Positions 7,282 to 16,101 of a stretch of DNA of 64,000 nt are shown here, piece by piece. The translations under genes and the position numbers were made by a program. A model generated the notes under the pieces. The model was not told the origin of the DNA. It saw only the letters and a program-made list of their open reading frames with translations, and ran no database searches. Numbering within the stretch: the stretch's first letter is position 1; the number at the start of each line of letters is the position of its first letter. The stretch spans positions 1 through 64,000 of the forward strand of contig NZ_QPLT01000017.1 in the NCBI RefSeq assembly GCF_003666015.1. The letters run 5' to 3'. The stretch comes from Halorubrum sp. Atlit-26R (lineage in GTDB: Archaea; Halobacteriota; Halobacteria; Halobacteriales; Haloferacaceae).

Positions 7282-8655
7282 ATGTCTCATGAAGGCATGG
7301 TGTACACAGATGAAACTGATGAGACTCATGAAGGTGTGGTTTTAAGTAACGCCGTGGTTACAAGTCGAGTAATAATGGGGCTGGAACGGTTCAAACCCGA
7401 TTCTACAATTTTTGCTGATGAAGCAGTGCTTCGAGACGGGTATCGGCCTGATCAGTTAATCGAGCGAGATAACGAACTCAAGCAGTACCAGTCGGCTCTG
7501 AAACCCGTGATCAACGGAGCACCACCGAAAAACCTGTTTCTATATGGGCAGACAGGCGTGGGAAAGACGCTCTCATCTCGAATGATTATTGAGCGGCTAG
7601 ACGAGGATCAACAGAATCTAGATGACGTTGATGTACACTTTGCCGAATTGAATTGTAAATCGCTGAACTCGAGCTACCAGGTAGCTGCGAATCTGATAAA
7701 CGAGTTTCGAGAGCCGGAGGAGCAGATCAAGCCGACAGGATATCCATCTGGGATGATATACACGATGCTATTCGAAGAACTCGAAAAACTCGACGCTACG
7801 CATTGCCTAGTAGTTTTAGACGAGATCGATGCTATCGGAAATGATGACGACATCCTATACAAACTTCCTCGCGCTAACGATAATGGGAATGTCAGAGAGA
7901 CGTCTGTCGGGGTTATCGGGATCTCGAACGATTTCACTTTCCGAGATAACCTTTCTGCACGGGTGAAAGACTCCCTGTGCGACGAGGAGATTCATTTCCC
8001 ACCGTATGATGCGAATGAACTCGGGAACATCTTGAAGCAACGAGCATCCGAAGCATTCCACGATACGACTGCATCGCAACTTGATAATGGAGCGTTCGAG
8101 TTATCATCAGATATTCTTGAAGATGATGTGATCCCGTTATGTGCAGCGTTCGCGGCGCAAGATTCTGGGAGCGCCCGGCAAGCGCTCAAGCTGTTGTACA
8201 AGGCCGGTGATATGGCGCGTGACGAGGAAAGTGACTGTATCACTGAGGAGCATGTTCGTCGTGCGGATGAAGCGGTTGAGCGGGATAAAGTGCGGGAGGA
8301 ACTAGGACGACTCCCCACACAATCAAAATTAACGCTGTACGGACTATTGTTGCTCGAGCAGGAGAGTGCGCTCCCAGCTAAGCGAAATCGGATCTACGAG
8401 CGGTATGTGTTGGCTGCAAAGCGTATCGACGCGGATGTCCGTACCGACCGCACTATTCATAACCGCTTGTCCCAGTTGACGCTGAAAGGATTTCTTGACG
8501 TTCGCGAGCAAAACAAAGGCCCGAAAGGTGGGAGTTACTATGAGTACGAGTTCTCAATTCGTGCAGACATCGTGCGTGATGTACTCCAAGGAGATAGTCG
8601 CCTACAAGAGTTGTTTGACGGAATTGATGGAGACATGACTCTCGACAAGTTTTGA
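7282..8655 (+). CDS. orc: Orc1/Cdc6 replication initiator
   Basis: A 457-residue AAA+ initiator. Walker A GQTGVGKT lies at ~89-96, Walker B VVLDEIDAIG at ~177-186, and the sensor region IGISNDFTFRDNLSARVKDS follows. A C-terminal winged helix (~370-450) supplies box binding. It sits next to four origin boxes, as in most haloarchaeal replicons, so it should load at this origin. The start is uncertain: ATG 7375 (MGLERFKPDSTIF) is preceded by TTTTAAG ~30 nt upstream, fitting a leaderless transcript, and the 7282-7375 stretch holds a short direct repeat (CTCATGAAGG) that could be promoter DNA. The core is intact. Codon use is more A/T-rich than in the cas genes, suggesting a different history. Confidence 0.92.
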   Translation: MSHEGMVYTDETDETHEGVVLSNAVVTSRVIMGLERFKPDSTIFADEAVLRDGYRPDQLIERDNELKQYQSALKPVINGAPPKNLFLYGQTGVGKTLSSRMIIERLDEDQQNLDDVDVHFAELNCKSLNSSYQVAANLINEFREPEEQIKPTGYPSGMIYTMLFEELEKLDATHCLVVLDEIDAIGNDDDILYKLPRANDNGNVRETSVGVIGISNDFTFRDNLSARVKDSLCDEEIHFPPYDANELGNILKQRASEAFHDTTASQLDNGAFELSSDILEDDVIPLCAAFAAQDSGSARQALKLLYKAGDMARDEESDCITEEHVRRADEAVERDKVREELGRLPTQSKLTLYGLLLLEQESALPAKRNRIYERYVLAAKRIDADVRTDRTIHNRLSQLTLKGFLDVREQNKGPKGGSYYEYEFSIRADIVRDVLQGDSRLQELFDGIDGDMTLDKF

Positions 8656-8797
8656 TACAGATCTCTTTTTGACTGGTTCATTGCTAACTAACTCCAATAA
8701 ATGGGTACGGATAGCCAGTAGCGCAGCGTCAGGCTCGTGAAAAAGTAGCTTGGTAACGCCCCAAACCCTTATTCGGCTTTCATCACGTAGATAGAGC

Positions 8798-9067
8798 ATG
8801 GCCACGTCGACGAGAGAGGGCGATGACCACGAGGACGAGATCCGTCTCTGGCGGGAAGATGGGTGGTGGGTCGCCAAAGACGTCGAGACGGGGGTGACGA
8901 CTCAGGGGACCTCACGCGCCGTTGCGTTGGAGAATCTCGATGAAGCAGTGGCTCTCCATCGAGGAGAGATTGGACACGAACCGACGGATGTAGAACTCGA
9001 GGAGTTAGGTATCGATCCGGAGGACAACACAACCGGGGAACAGCACCCCCCGGACGTGCTCGAATAG
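8798..9067 (+). CDS. hicB: HicB-like antitoxin
   Basis: An 89-residue protein with the HicB pattern: RLWREDGWWVAKDVETGVTT, then GTSRAVALENLDEAVALHRG. This is a partial RNase-H-like fold that binds and masks HicA. It directly precedes hicA with no gap, in antitoxin-toxin order. It probably also represses the operon promoter. A lone antitoxin is excluded because the HicA gene is intact. The pair lies ~140 bp after orc, where it would help maintain the replicon. Confidence 0.85.
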   Translation: MATSTREGDDHEDEIRLWREDGWWVAKDVETGVTTQGTSRAVALENLDEAVALHRGEIGHEPTDVELEELGIDPEDNTTGEQHPPDVLE

Positions 9068-9319
9068 ATGGGAAGACGGACGTTTTCAGGACACGAAATT
9101 GCCAAGGTCCTCGTCAATGCTGGTGGCTTCGAATGGCGGCGGACAGCCGGAGACCACGCACAGTTGTACTATGAGCATCCGACGAACGAAGATGATCGCC
9201 GCCAGGTGACTGTTCCGTTACACGACGAGCTTCGAACCGGGACGCTCCGTGAAATCGCCGACGGAGCGGGTGCGCAAGACTTTGACGAGTTCTGTGACTG
9301 GATCGATCGGAACGCGTAG
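9068..9319 (+). CDS. hicA: HicA-like mRNA interferase toxin
   Basis: An 83-residue protein of the double-stranded-RNA-binding-like HicA family (GHEIAKVLVNAGGFEWRRTAGDHAQLYYEHP). The catalytic histidine is H in GDHAQL (~residue 29), in the usual G-(S/D)-H context. HicA toxins cleave mRNA when antitoxin is lost. The ATG immediately follows the hicB stop, indicating coupled translation. Length is normal and no disruption is seen. Confidence 0.88.
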   Translation: MGRRTFSGHEIAKVLVNAGGFEWRRTAGDHAQLYYEHPTNEDDRRQVTVPLHDELRTGTLREIADGAGAQDFDEFCDWIDRNA

Positions 9320-9393
9320 CACATTGAGAAATCAGATACGGGTTGAGCAAGAACTTCCACAGCACAATCCATGTGAGTTGGACCTCGCTTTGA

Positions 9394-9435
9394 TTAACCA
9401 ACATAGACGGCAGAAGCGTCTGGCGTGTTGGTTAA
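9394..9435. repeat. 42-bp inverted repeat, copy 3
   Basis: TTAACCAACA (9394-9403) and TGTTGGTTAA (9426-9435) are perfect inverted arms with a 22-nt spacer containing GCAGAAGCG, shared with copy 2. It lies 75 bp after hicA. Confidence 0.85.
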
Positions 9436-9821
9436 GTCATCTCGTCTTTGTGTAGAACTGCTGAAAATCCTCTCGACAATGAGGGTCTGTCCCTCTCCCG
9501 TTTCCGAAGCTTTTGGTGACAAGAGATAGCGGGAACCCACACACCACTATTTCCGAAGCTATCCACGAGAGAAGAAGGGGCTATAAAAAAGGCGGCATAA
9601 ATAGTTGAGAGTCTCATCGATTAACTGGATTCTGTTGTCCTCGATATAACATCTATTTTCGACGTACTGCCCCGACGACGAACTGGCCTCGACAGGACCG
9701 TCAGCAGATTGTACGCAATCGCGTCGGTGGTTTGAACACTTGAACGAGTGGTGTGTAAGGTCGACATCTGGTCTTCGGAGACACTTGAAGACGTGGTGTG
9801 TGTGTGAGATCGGCTGGGATT
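9436..9821. other. Non-coding stretch with short direct repeats
   Basis: No credible gene. TTTCCGAAGCT occurs twice (near 9499 and 9550). A 21-bp element starting ACACTTGAA and ending GTGGTGTGT occurs at 9736-9756 and 9781-9801 (18 of 21 identical). The latter pair could be protein-binding sites next to the plasmid maintenance genes. Confidence 0.45.
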
Positions 9822-11112
9822 TCAGCGTCGATCGCTGTCGGCGTACAGCTCGAAACACTCGAAGCGCCGGAGGGTGAGGACAGAGACAAGCGAGGTGCCG
9901 TCGCGGAGGCCGGTGATCTACTCCTCTCTTCCCGGTGGTTGGACAATATCTCCGAGGGATCGGACCACTGGGATGCGCAAGAAGTTGGAGGGCGGATCGA
10001 ACCTCTTCGGTGGTTGGGATATCGTTCGAGTCCTCCATGCCCACGACGATCCACCGGACGTCCTCCGCTGTCTCCACGGCTCCGTCGGCACGCTCGAGAG
10101 CTCGGATGACCGCAAGCAGGGTTTCTCCAGCATCGATGCGGTCCTAGATGTACTCATTGAGGAGGTCGAGCCTGTCGTCTTGGAAGGCTCCTGAGCGTGT
10201 CAAGAGGGCCAGTATCTCCTCGGGTGGGACGGCATACTCGTCCCGGCGATTGAGGAGCTCGACGAGGTCGTCAACGGCGATGGTCGTTAGCTCGGTCGTT
10301 TCGGCGTTATCGATCACCTTCGGAGCAAAGCCTGGGGCGACCACGATGGCGTGATCAGCCCCACGCTGGCGCCGGTGTTTGTCCACGTTGGTGACCTCTA
10401 GAGAGTTGACTCGTCCGTTCCCTCGGGCCTTCACTTCGACAACGACGTGTTCGGGGGATCGGATCTCCACGTCGGTGTCACCCCCTCCCTCGATCCAGTC
10501 GGCGGCACAGCCCAGCCGAGAGAAGGCCTTCGCAACGAGTTTCTCGAACTCCTCGTGGGCGTTCCCATCTGTGCTGGCCGCCTGGAGCTGGTCAGCAAGG
10601 TCGGGAGCTGGTTCGTCGTCTTCGTCGTCGACGGGGTGAACACGTTCGCCGGCATCGGTCAGGTCGGCAATGGCAGTCTCGACTGATTCCTCGCCAGAGA
10701 GTTGGTTGAGGCGCTTGTCAGCGACCCGGGTGAATCCCTGCGGGCGATAGGTCTCATCATAGCCAACGAGTTCGTTGAACTCCTCAATGTCGACGTCGAC
10801 TTCCTCAACATCGGTGAGGAAGGTCATGTACTCCCACGGGCTTTCCTCGTTCCAACGCCCGTGTTCAACGTTTTCTCTCCAGAGATACTCCGCAAGGTCC
10901 GGGTCGTGCCGGAGTTGGAGGACTTGACCTCTCGCGACGAACGCGCCATCGTGGTAGACGAGCGCGATGTCGTTGCGTTCGACGTTCCGCCACGTCCCAT
11001 CTACTGAGGTACCCCAGACGTGGACGAGATCGTTGTCAGATGTCGTCCGAAACAGTTCGAGGTCGTCATTGAGGTAGGACTCAATATCCTCAATTGGGTG
11101 CCCATATCTCAC
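9822..11112 (-). pseudogene. Broken PD-(D/E)xK (Mrr-like) endonuclease gene
   Basis: An intact frame of 322 codons runs from ATG 11112 to a TAG at 10144. The same frame then continues as protein-like sequence (DRIDAGETLLAVIRALERAD, then WIVVGMEDSNDIPTTEEVRS), loses sense near 9985, and a plausible tail (TSLVSVLTLRRFECFELYAD) follows in another frame to a TGA at 9822. The ancestral gene was therefore ~430 codons with a nonsense mutation and a frameshift. Residues ~1-130 resemble a small-molecule or modified-base reader. Residues ~195-290 carry a restriction-type nuclease core, GGGDTDVEI then VVVEVKARGN. A 322-residue product keeping the catalytic core could still be made. Confidence 0.7.
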
Positions 11113-11117
11113 CCATT

Positions 11118-11135
11118 GAGGATTTCAACAGAGCC
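11118..11135 (+). repeat. Orphan IS-type end GAGGATTTCAACAGAGCC
   Basis: An exact 18-bp copy of a motif that recurs at 34973, 51329, 61241 (inverted), 62232 and 62438. Its reverse complement starts GGCTCTGTTGAAATCC, the look of a haloarchaeal IS terminal repeat. No transposase is attached here. Confidence 0.6.
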
Positions 11136-11214
11136 GAGGGATTCGGTCCCGGAATAACAGTTCGTATGCGCATTATGACGGCGACCCGACCTCACTCCCG
11201 GGTTTGAACTCGGT

Positions 11215-11398
11215 CAACTCCTCAGCGCTGCTCATGCTCGTCGACTTCCTGACGAAGCTCCTCGGCGTTGGGATCGTCGCTCAGCGCCAACTGATCCTTC
11301 AGTCCCTACAGGCGCGTTTCTTTGCGCTCCTCGTCGACGTCGGCTTTCCGCACATACTCGCTCTCCTCGATCTCGTAGACGTCTGTCTCGAAAAGATC
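11215..11398 (-). pseudogene. Fragment of a second origin-associated gene
   Basis: The minus strand reads LFETDVYEIEESEYVRKADV-DEERKETRL, then TAG, then GLKDQLALSDDPNAEELRQE, closely matching the conserved C-terminal block of 5637-6620. The in-frame TAG and absent N-terminus mark it as a dead fragment. It implies that a second origin module once stood near here or that part of the origin region was duplicated. Confidence 0.8.
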
Positions 11399-11635
11399 GT
11401 CTCGATACGTCGATGCCAACCGGCGTCGACGTTTGCGCGACCGCTACGCAGATACCGACAGAAACCACTTCCCCGTGGCAGCTGTCAAATCGAACGCCCG
11501 TTCGGGTACGTTTTAGACGCACCGGCATGTGATTGAAGCTACGAGTCCTCCTGAAGCTGCGAGACATGATCGAGACCGCATTTCAGACATGCCTTTGTGA
11601 GGTTGAAGCAGGAGCGTGTGGGTACCAAGTCACTC

Positions 11636-11698
11636 CCATATTAGTAAAAAAATTAAGCCGACCAAGTAATTTCCATATTGGTAGAAAGAATTAAGCCG
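11636..11698. repeat. Two A-rich direct repeats upstream of cas6
   Basis: CCATATTAGTA-(A-rich)-ATTAAGCCG at 11636-11660 recurs as CCATATTGGTAG-(A-rich)-ATTAAGCCG at 11673-11698, 37 bp apart start to start. The surrounding ~330 bp up to cas6 contain no credible gene. The repeats could bind a regulator or be decayed mobile DNA. Confidence 0.55.
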
Positions 11699-12032
11699 GT
11701 AGCGAGAAAATAGGCTGTTGATGAAGCCAATAATATGATGCTTGCCTCAGGGGAGTAGATATTCCCGATATCTACTCCAGACCCTAGGCATGCAAGCACC
11801 GTACGGAAACTGCTGCGATAGGTGAGTACACGTCCAGCACTCATGATGTTTGTGGCTTGACGAGGCACCCAATCTGTATCAGATGAACGCAACTGCGGTT
11901 GAAGTTACCAGTATGGTGTCAACACCGTCACAAGTTTCAGATGAACTTCGGTGAGGTGGGTGTTGGCATGTACTTCTCATCAGGGGAAAAGAATAACTAC
12001 CATAGGATCGGTACCTAAATCGACATAACACT

Positions 12033-12839
12033 GTGAGACTACTAGCACGGCTACACGCGCGGGCTGATGCCGCATACGACAACGCGTATCACCACAAGCT
12101 CCGAGGTCGGATCTGGCGAGCGTTGCAAGGCACGGAGTACGAACAGTATCATGACGAAAACCGCCCACCGGGATTCAATTACAGTAACCCCTTCCCGCCG
12201 GGAGATATGCAGGAAGGGGACGAGCGAACTCTGCTGATTTCGGCCCCCCAAGAGCAACTACTGGCCGATGTTGCAGAAGACCTGACTGCCGATCGCGAGC
12301 TCAATATCGGCCAGATGCCGTTCCATATCGACGAACTCACGTCACTATCACCGGATGTCGGCGAACCAGGGAGCAGCGGGACGATCGAGACTGGCACTGG
12401 ACTCCTCGTTCGCATCCCACCATGGCGTTGTGACGATTATGGAATTGAGAACCCCGGCGAAGAGGCGGTGTACTGGCAGCCAGAACACACAATCGAGCCA
12501 CTGCGCGAGCAGGTCGAAGCGAATCTCGACCAGAAACACGATCTGTTCAGCCCGGAATACCTTCCCGGCCCAAGCGACACTGAGGGCGATCTCTTCGAGG
12601 GATACGAGCTACTGAAGACGTTCGCCGTCCCGCTCCAGGTAACCGCAGACCAGGAGCTAACCTTCGTGCTCTCGAAGTGGCAGTTCAACTACACCGTCCG
12701 AGACGATGACCATCGACGCCACCTCAACCTCGCGCTGGACTGCGGGCTTGGGGAACGAAACGCGCTGGGATTGGGCTTCTGTAACCTGGTCGAGAAGCGC
12801 AACCCGTACGGCGAACCCGCGGCGGAGGTCCACGGATGA
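12033..12839 (+). CDS. cas6: CRISPR pre-crRNA endoribonuclease Cas6 (type I-B)
   Basis: A 268-residue RAMP protein that cuts the repeat transcript to give crRNAs with an 8-nt repeat-derived 5' handle. The C-terminal glycine-rich loop GLGERNALGLGF lies at ~238-249, as in the Cas6 family. H in LARLHARADA or in the N-terminal YHHKL may serve catalysis. The start is GTG 12033; a TATA-like AATAACTAC lies ~35-45 nt upstream. It is the first gene of the operon and overlaps cas8b by 4 bp (ATGA). Confidence 0.95.
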   Translation: MRLLARLHARADAAYDNAYHHKLRGRIWRALQGTEYEQYHDENRPPGFNYSNPFPPGDMQEGDERTLLISAPQEQLLADVAEDLTADRELNIGQMPFHIDELTSLSPDVGEPGSSGTIETGTGLLVRIPPWRCDDYGIENPGEEAVYWQPEHTIEPLREQVEANLDQKHDLFSPEYLPGPSDTEGDLFEGYELLKTFAVPLQVTADQELTFVLSKWQFNYTVRDDDHRRHLNLALDCGLGERNALGLGFCNLVEKRNPYGEPAAEVHG

Positions 12840-14986
12840 GTCTGCTCCCCGAGCCGTCGACGTTCGAGAAGCGTTACAGCGATGACGAGAAGCTGGCGAG
12901 CGAGCTGCCTGATCGACCGATCACCTCGCTCCGCGATCTCCAGTACGTCTACGGGCGTCTATACACGCTTGCAACCGCCGGAGGTGGCGAGTACGCAGCC
13001 TACCTGACGCCGGAAAAATCGACCGACCTGTTCGACGAGCCCGAGAGCCTACTCTATCTCCGCGTCGATCTGAGTGGAGACAAGCCCCGCCTCGACCCCG
13101 ACCAACCGATCGGTGTCGAGAGCTACGGCGAGGAGAAAGTCGAGGCAGTCGCCCACTCGTGGTATAACGCCGCAAAAGGATTCGACCACAGTGTCACCCA
13201 CCGAACGGGCAAGAACAAAGAGCCAGAGAAGGTCGCGGAGTATCTCCACGAACGACTCACCGCGTGGGCAGCCGACGACGTGATCCAAGAGGCTGTCGCC
13301 GATCACGAAGACGGATGGATCGTCGACGCGCTCGCCGAACTCGGCGAGAGTGAGGGACTTAGAGAGCGCATCGAGACAGCCGTCGACGAACAGCTCGACG
13401 GCAAGACGACGGCGCTCACGACCGTCGCAGTCAAACTCGAGCCTGACGGCGAGTATCTCCTTCCGGGTGAGGCGAGTTCCGTGTTCAACGAAGCAATGCG
13501 AGCGCGCAAGCGATCGAAGCTCGTCTCGAAGGGAGAGGCTACGGACTCCATCGGTGAGGCAACCGATCTCGTGACCGGCAATCGAGGCCCGACTGTCGGG
13601 ACAGCTGAGGATCCGCTGAACTACTTCCTTGGCAAGCAGCTTGAGAAGTTCCCCGGGTTCGATCCAGACGAGGCGTGGCGGACGCACCCAGTCTCGGAAG
13701 ACGTTGCAGTGACGCTGATGAACGCGAGTACGTTCGTCGACGCCTGCGACTACTACACGATGGGAGCGAACGTCTACTACCTCCCGTACTTCTTCGGGCG
13801 GCTCGGTCCGGCAGACGCGAGGGACCTCTACGGACTCCTCTACGACCTAGTACACGCCGGAGAGATGAGCCCGCTAGAGAGCGCCTACCGAAGCTATCAG
13901 GACACCCCGCGACTGCAGGAAGTGGGAGAACGCTTCCGGTTCTACGTCGCCGCGGTGATGGAACACCAGACGAAGCGCTTCGACGTGTTCGGCGACAGCA
14001 TGGACGGGACGCTATTCTCGCCGGTCGAGCTCACTAGAGCTCACCAGCGGGTGCTCCAGTCGTGGCTGTACGACGCGGAGGGTGACGCCGACCACCCCGG
14101 TCCGGGGCTTCGAGCCGCGTTCCCGACACCGGACAACTGGGACATCTTCGTTCCGGAGGAGTCGGCATTGCTGAGCATCCTCGCAACCGGTTGGTACTTC
14201 GAACAGACGTTCGCGCCGGCCGATGACGACGACGCCAGCGCCGACGACTACCGGATCCGTGCGCTCGTGGCTGTGCTCTCGGGCGAACCGCTCGATGTCG
14301 AGATGGTGCTCACAGAGTACGTGGAACGACTGCTCGAGGACGAGGGCGAGGAGTTCCCGAGCTTCCGTGTCTCCGCACAGTACGCACAGCTCTGTGCGCT
14401 CGCTGAAGCGGGGCTTCTCACCGGACGCGACGCGTACGAACCGGTTACAGAGCCGCGGCAGTTGACACACAACCATACAGACGATATGCAACAGGACACA
14501 CCAGCCCGAGCTGACGGCGGGAACGTCGCCGCGGCTCGGGAGACGAAGCTCGAACAGTTCCTTGAACAGACGCCGGCGCTCGCGGAGGATCAGCCTGAAC
14601 GGCGTGGCAGTTTCCTCCTCGGAGCACTGGTCGGTCAAGTAACCGGCTACCAGCAAGTCAGTGAGGGGCGCTCGACGACGCTAATCGACCAGTACCCGAT
14701 CAAGGCCGTCACAGAGTCGAAGCTGAAGCGCCTTGCCAGCGACGTGCTCGACAAGAACATCGTCTACTCCCGGGAGAACAATATGGCGGGGACGATGTAC
14801 AGCGAGGTTGTCGATCGGCTGGTGACGACGCTCCCCCAGATCGATATCGACGGCGACTGGAAACTCGACACGACGGACCTTCGATTCTACTACTCGCTCG
14901 GGGTTGCCTACGGGATGAACAACTGGGCGAGCAGCGACGACGAACAGGCCGATGGCCAGCCCGCAGCCGAGGAGGAAGAAGCATGA
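12836..14986 (+). CDS. cas8b: Cascade large subunit Cas8b (Csh1-like)
   Basis: A 716-residue large subunit. In type I-B it recognises the PAM and positions the target for Cas3. It is highly acidic and has no HD or polymerase motif. The core PLNYFLGKQLEKFPGFDPDE and the C-terminal helical block after residue ~560 (LEQFLEQTPALAEDQ, RRGSFLLGALVGQVTGYQQ) match haloarchaeal Csh1-type proteins. The C-terminal region probably supplies the small-subunit function; an in-frame ATG at 14486 (residue 551) could start a separate Cas11-like product. It overlaps cas6 and cas7 by 4 bp each. Confidence 0.93.
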   Translation: MSLLPEPSTFEKRYSDDEKLASELPDRPITSLRDLQYVYGRLYTLATAGGGEYAAYLTPEKSTDLFDEPESLLYLRVDLSGDKPRLDPDQPIGVESYGEEKVEAVAHSWYNAAKGFDHSVTHRTGKNKEPEKVAEYLHERLTAWAADDVIQEAVADHEDGWIVDALAELGESEGLRERIETAVDEQLDGKTTALTTVAVKLEPDGEYLLPGEASSVFNEAMRARKRSKLVSKGEATDSIGEATDLVTGNRGPTVGTAEDPLNYFLGKQLEKFPGFDPDEAWRTHPVSEDVAVTLMNASTFVDACDYYTMGANVYYLPYFFGRLGPADARDLYGLLYDLVHAGEMSPLESAYRSYQDTPRLQEVGERFRFYVAAVMEHQTKRFDVFGDSMDGTLFSPVELTRAHQRVLQSWLYDAEGDADHPGPGLRAAFPTPDNWDIFVPEESALLSILATGWYFEQTFAPADDDDASADDYRIRALVAVLSGEPLDVEMVLTEYVERLLEDEGEEFPSFRVSAQYAQLCALAEAGLLTGRDAYEPVTEPRQLTHNHTDDMQQDTPARADGGNVAAARETKLEQFLEQTPALAEDQPERRGSFLLGALVGQVTGYQQVSEGRSTTLIDQYPIKAVTESKLKRLASDVLDKNIVYSRENNMAGTMYSEVVDRLVTTLPQIDIDGDWKLDTTDLRFYYSLGVAYGMNNWASSDDEQADGQPAAEEEEA
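14486..14986 (+). CDS. Possible internally initiated Cas11b small subunit
   Basis: In type I-B systems the small subunit is known to be made from an internal start near the 3' end of cas8b. Here ATG 14486, in frame within cas8b, follows a polar linker (LTHNHTDD) and opens 166 residues of helical sequence. There is no clear ribosome-binding site, so this is a candidate only; other internal starts are possible. Confidence 0.3.
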   Translation: MQQDTPARADGGNVAAARETKLEQFLEQTPALAEDQPERRGSFLLGALVGQVTGYQQVSEGRSTTLIDQYPIKAVTESKLKRLASDVLDKNIVYSRENNMAGTMYSEVVDRLVTTLPQIDIDGDWKLDTTDLRFYYSLGVAYGMNNWASSDDEQADGQPAAEEEEA

Positions 14987-16101
14987 CCGACGACACATAC
15001 GCCGACGACAGCTACGAGCCGGTAACGAACCGATCCGAGATCGTCTTCTGCTACGACGCCGTCGACGCCAACCCGAACGGGAACCCCCTGAGCGGGGCGA
15101 ACCGGCCGCGAATCGATCCCGAGACCCAGCAGGCGATCGTGACCGATGTCCGGCTGAAGCGCTACCTCCGCGACCAGCTAGACGACGACGGCCACGGCGT
15201 CTACGTGCGAAACGTGAAAAACGAGGCGGGCAAGCAGTCCTCGCGTGAAGACCTGCTCGCCGATCGGATGCGCGAACTGGATCCCGAGGACTGGGATCTC
15301 GACGATCTGGATGACGACGAGGCGGCCGAACTCCGCGAGGAAGTATTCGGCACATTCCTCGGCGCCAGCGCCGACGTGCGCTACTTCGGTGCGACGATGA
15401 GCGTCGACATGAAGGGAAATTACGAGGGGTTCGAGGACTACCTTCCAGACCACTTCACCGGGCCGGTCCAGTTCTCGCCCGCGAAGACGCTTCACCCTGT
15501 AACCGAGAACGAGGAGTACAACAGCCTCACGAGCGTTATCGCGACCGGTGAGGGGAAAGAGCAGGGTGGGTTCGACCTCGACGACCACCGTATTCAGTAC
15601 GGCTTCATAGCGTTTCACGGATTGGTCGACGAGAATGGTGCCGCCGACACGAAACTCTCTGAGGCGGACGTCGAGCGTCTCGACACCCTCCCGTGGCGTG
15701 CGATCAAGAATCAGACCATCAGCCGGAGCAAGGTCGGCCAAGAGCCACGACTCTACCTCCGTGTGGAGTACGAGGACGAGAGCTTCCACCTCGGCGGGCT
15801 CACTCGCGATCTCGACATCGACGAAGAGCGCTCGGCCCCTGTGGACGAACTCCGAAACGTCCGAGAGTTCACGCTCGATGGGACTGAGCTCGTCTCTCGG
15901 TTGGGCCGCCACGCCGACCGTATCGCCCGCGTTCGTGTCGTCGCCAGCGACGTGCTCGACGTGACCGTCGGCGATGAGGTCTACACTGCGGGCGACAAGC
16001 CCAGCGAGCATGGCTTCTATGACGCGCTCCGCGAGGCTGTCGGCGACGCGGTCGAGGTCGTCGACGTCTACGACGAGGCTGCCGCGACGATGCCCAAGTG
16101 A
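14983..16101 (+). CDS. cas7: Cascade backbone subunit Cas7 (Csh2-like)
   Basis: A 372-residue RAMP that polymerises along the crRNA spacer. The N-terminal motif EIVFCYDAVDANPNGNPLSG is the hallmark of the Csh2/Cas7 family, followed by NRPRIDPETQQAIVTDVRLK. Length is normal for haloarchaeal Cas7 (~350 residues) with an acidic mid-insert. It overlaps cas8b (ATGA) and cas5 (TGATG), so stoichiometry is probably set by coupled translation. Confidence 0.95.
   Translation: MTDDTYADDSYEPVTNRSEIVFCYDAVDANPNGNPLSGANRPRIDPETQQAIVTDVRLKRYLRDQLDDDGHGVYVRNVKNEAGKQSSREDLLADRMRELDPEDWDLDDLDDDEAAELREEVFGTFLGASADVRYFGATMSVDMKGNYEGFEDYLPDHFTGPVQFSPAKTLHPVTENEEYNSLTSVIATGEGKEQGGFDLDDHRIQYGFIAFHGLVDENGAADTKLSEADVERLDTLPWRAIKNQTISRSKVGQEPRLYLRVEYEDESFHLGGLTRDLDIDEERSAPVDELRNVREFTLDGTELVSRLGRHADRIARVRVVASDVLDVTVGDEVYTAGDKPSEHGFYDALREAVGDAVEVVDVYDEAAATMPK

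Noticed and set aside
11653-11892. Hydrophobic 79-codon minus-strand frame upstream of cas6
   Set aside because: It overlaps the direct repeats, has no start context, and its hydrophobicity can arise from the A/T-rich DNA.
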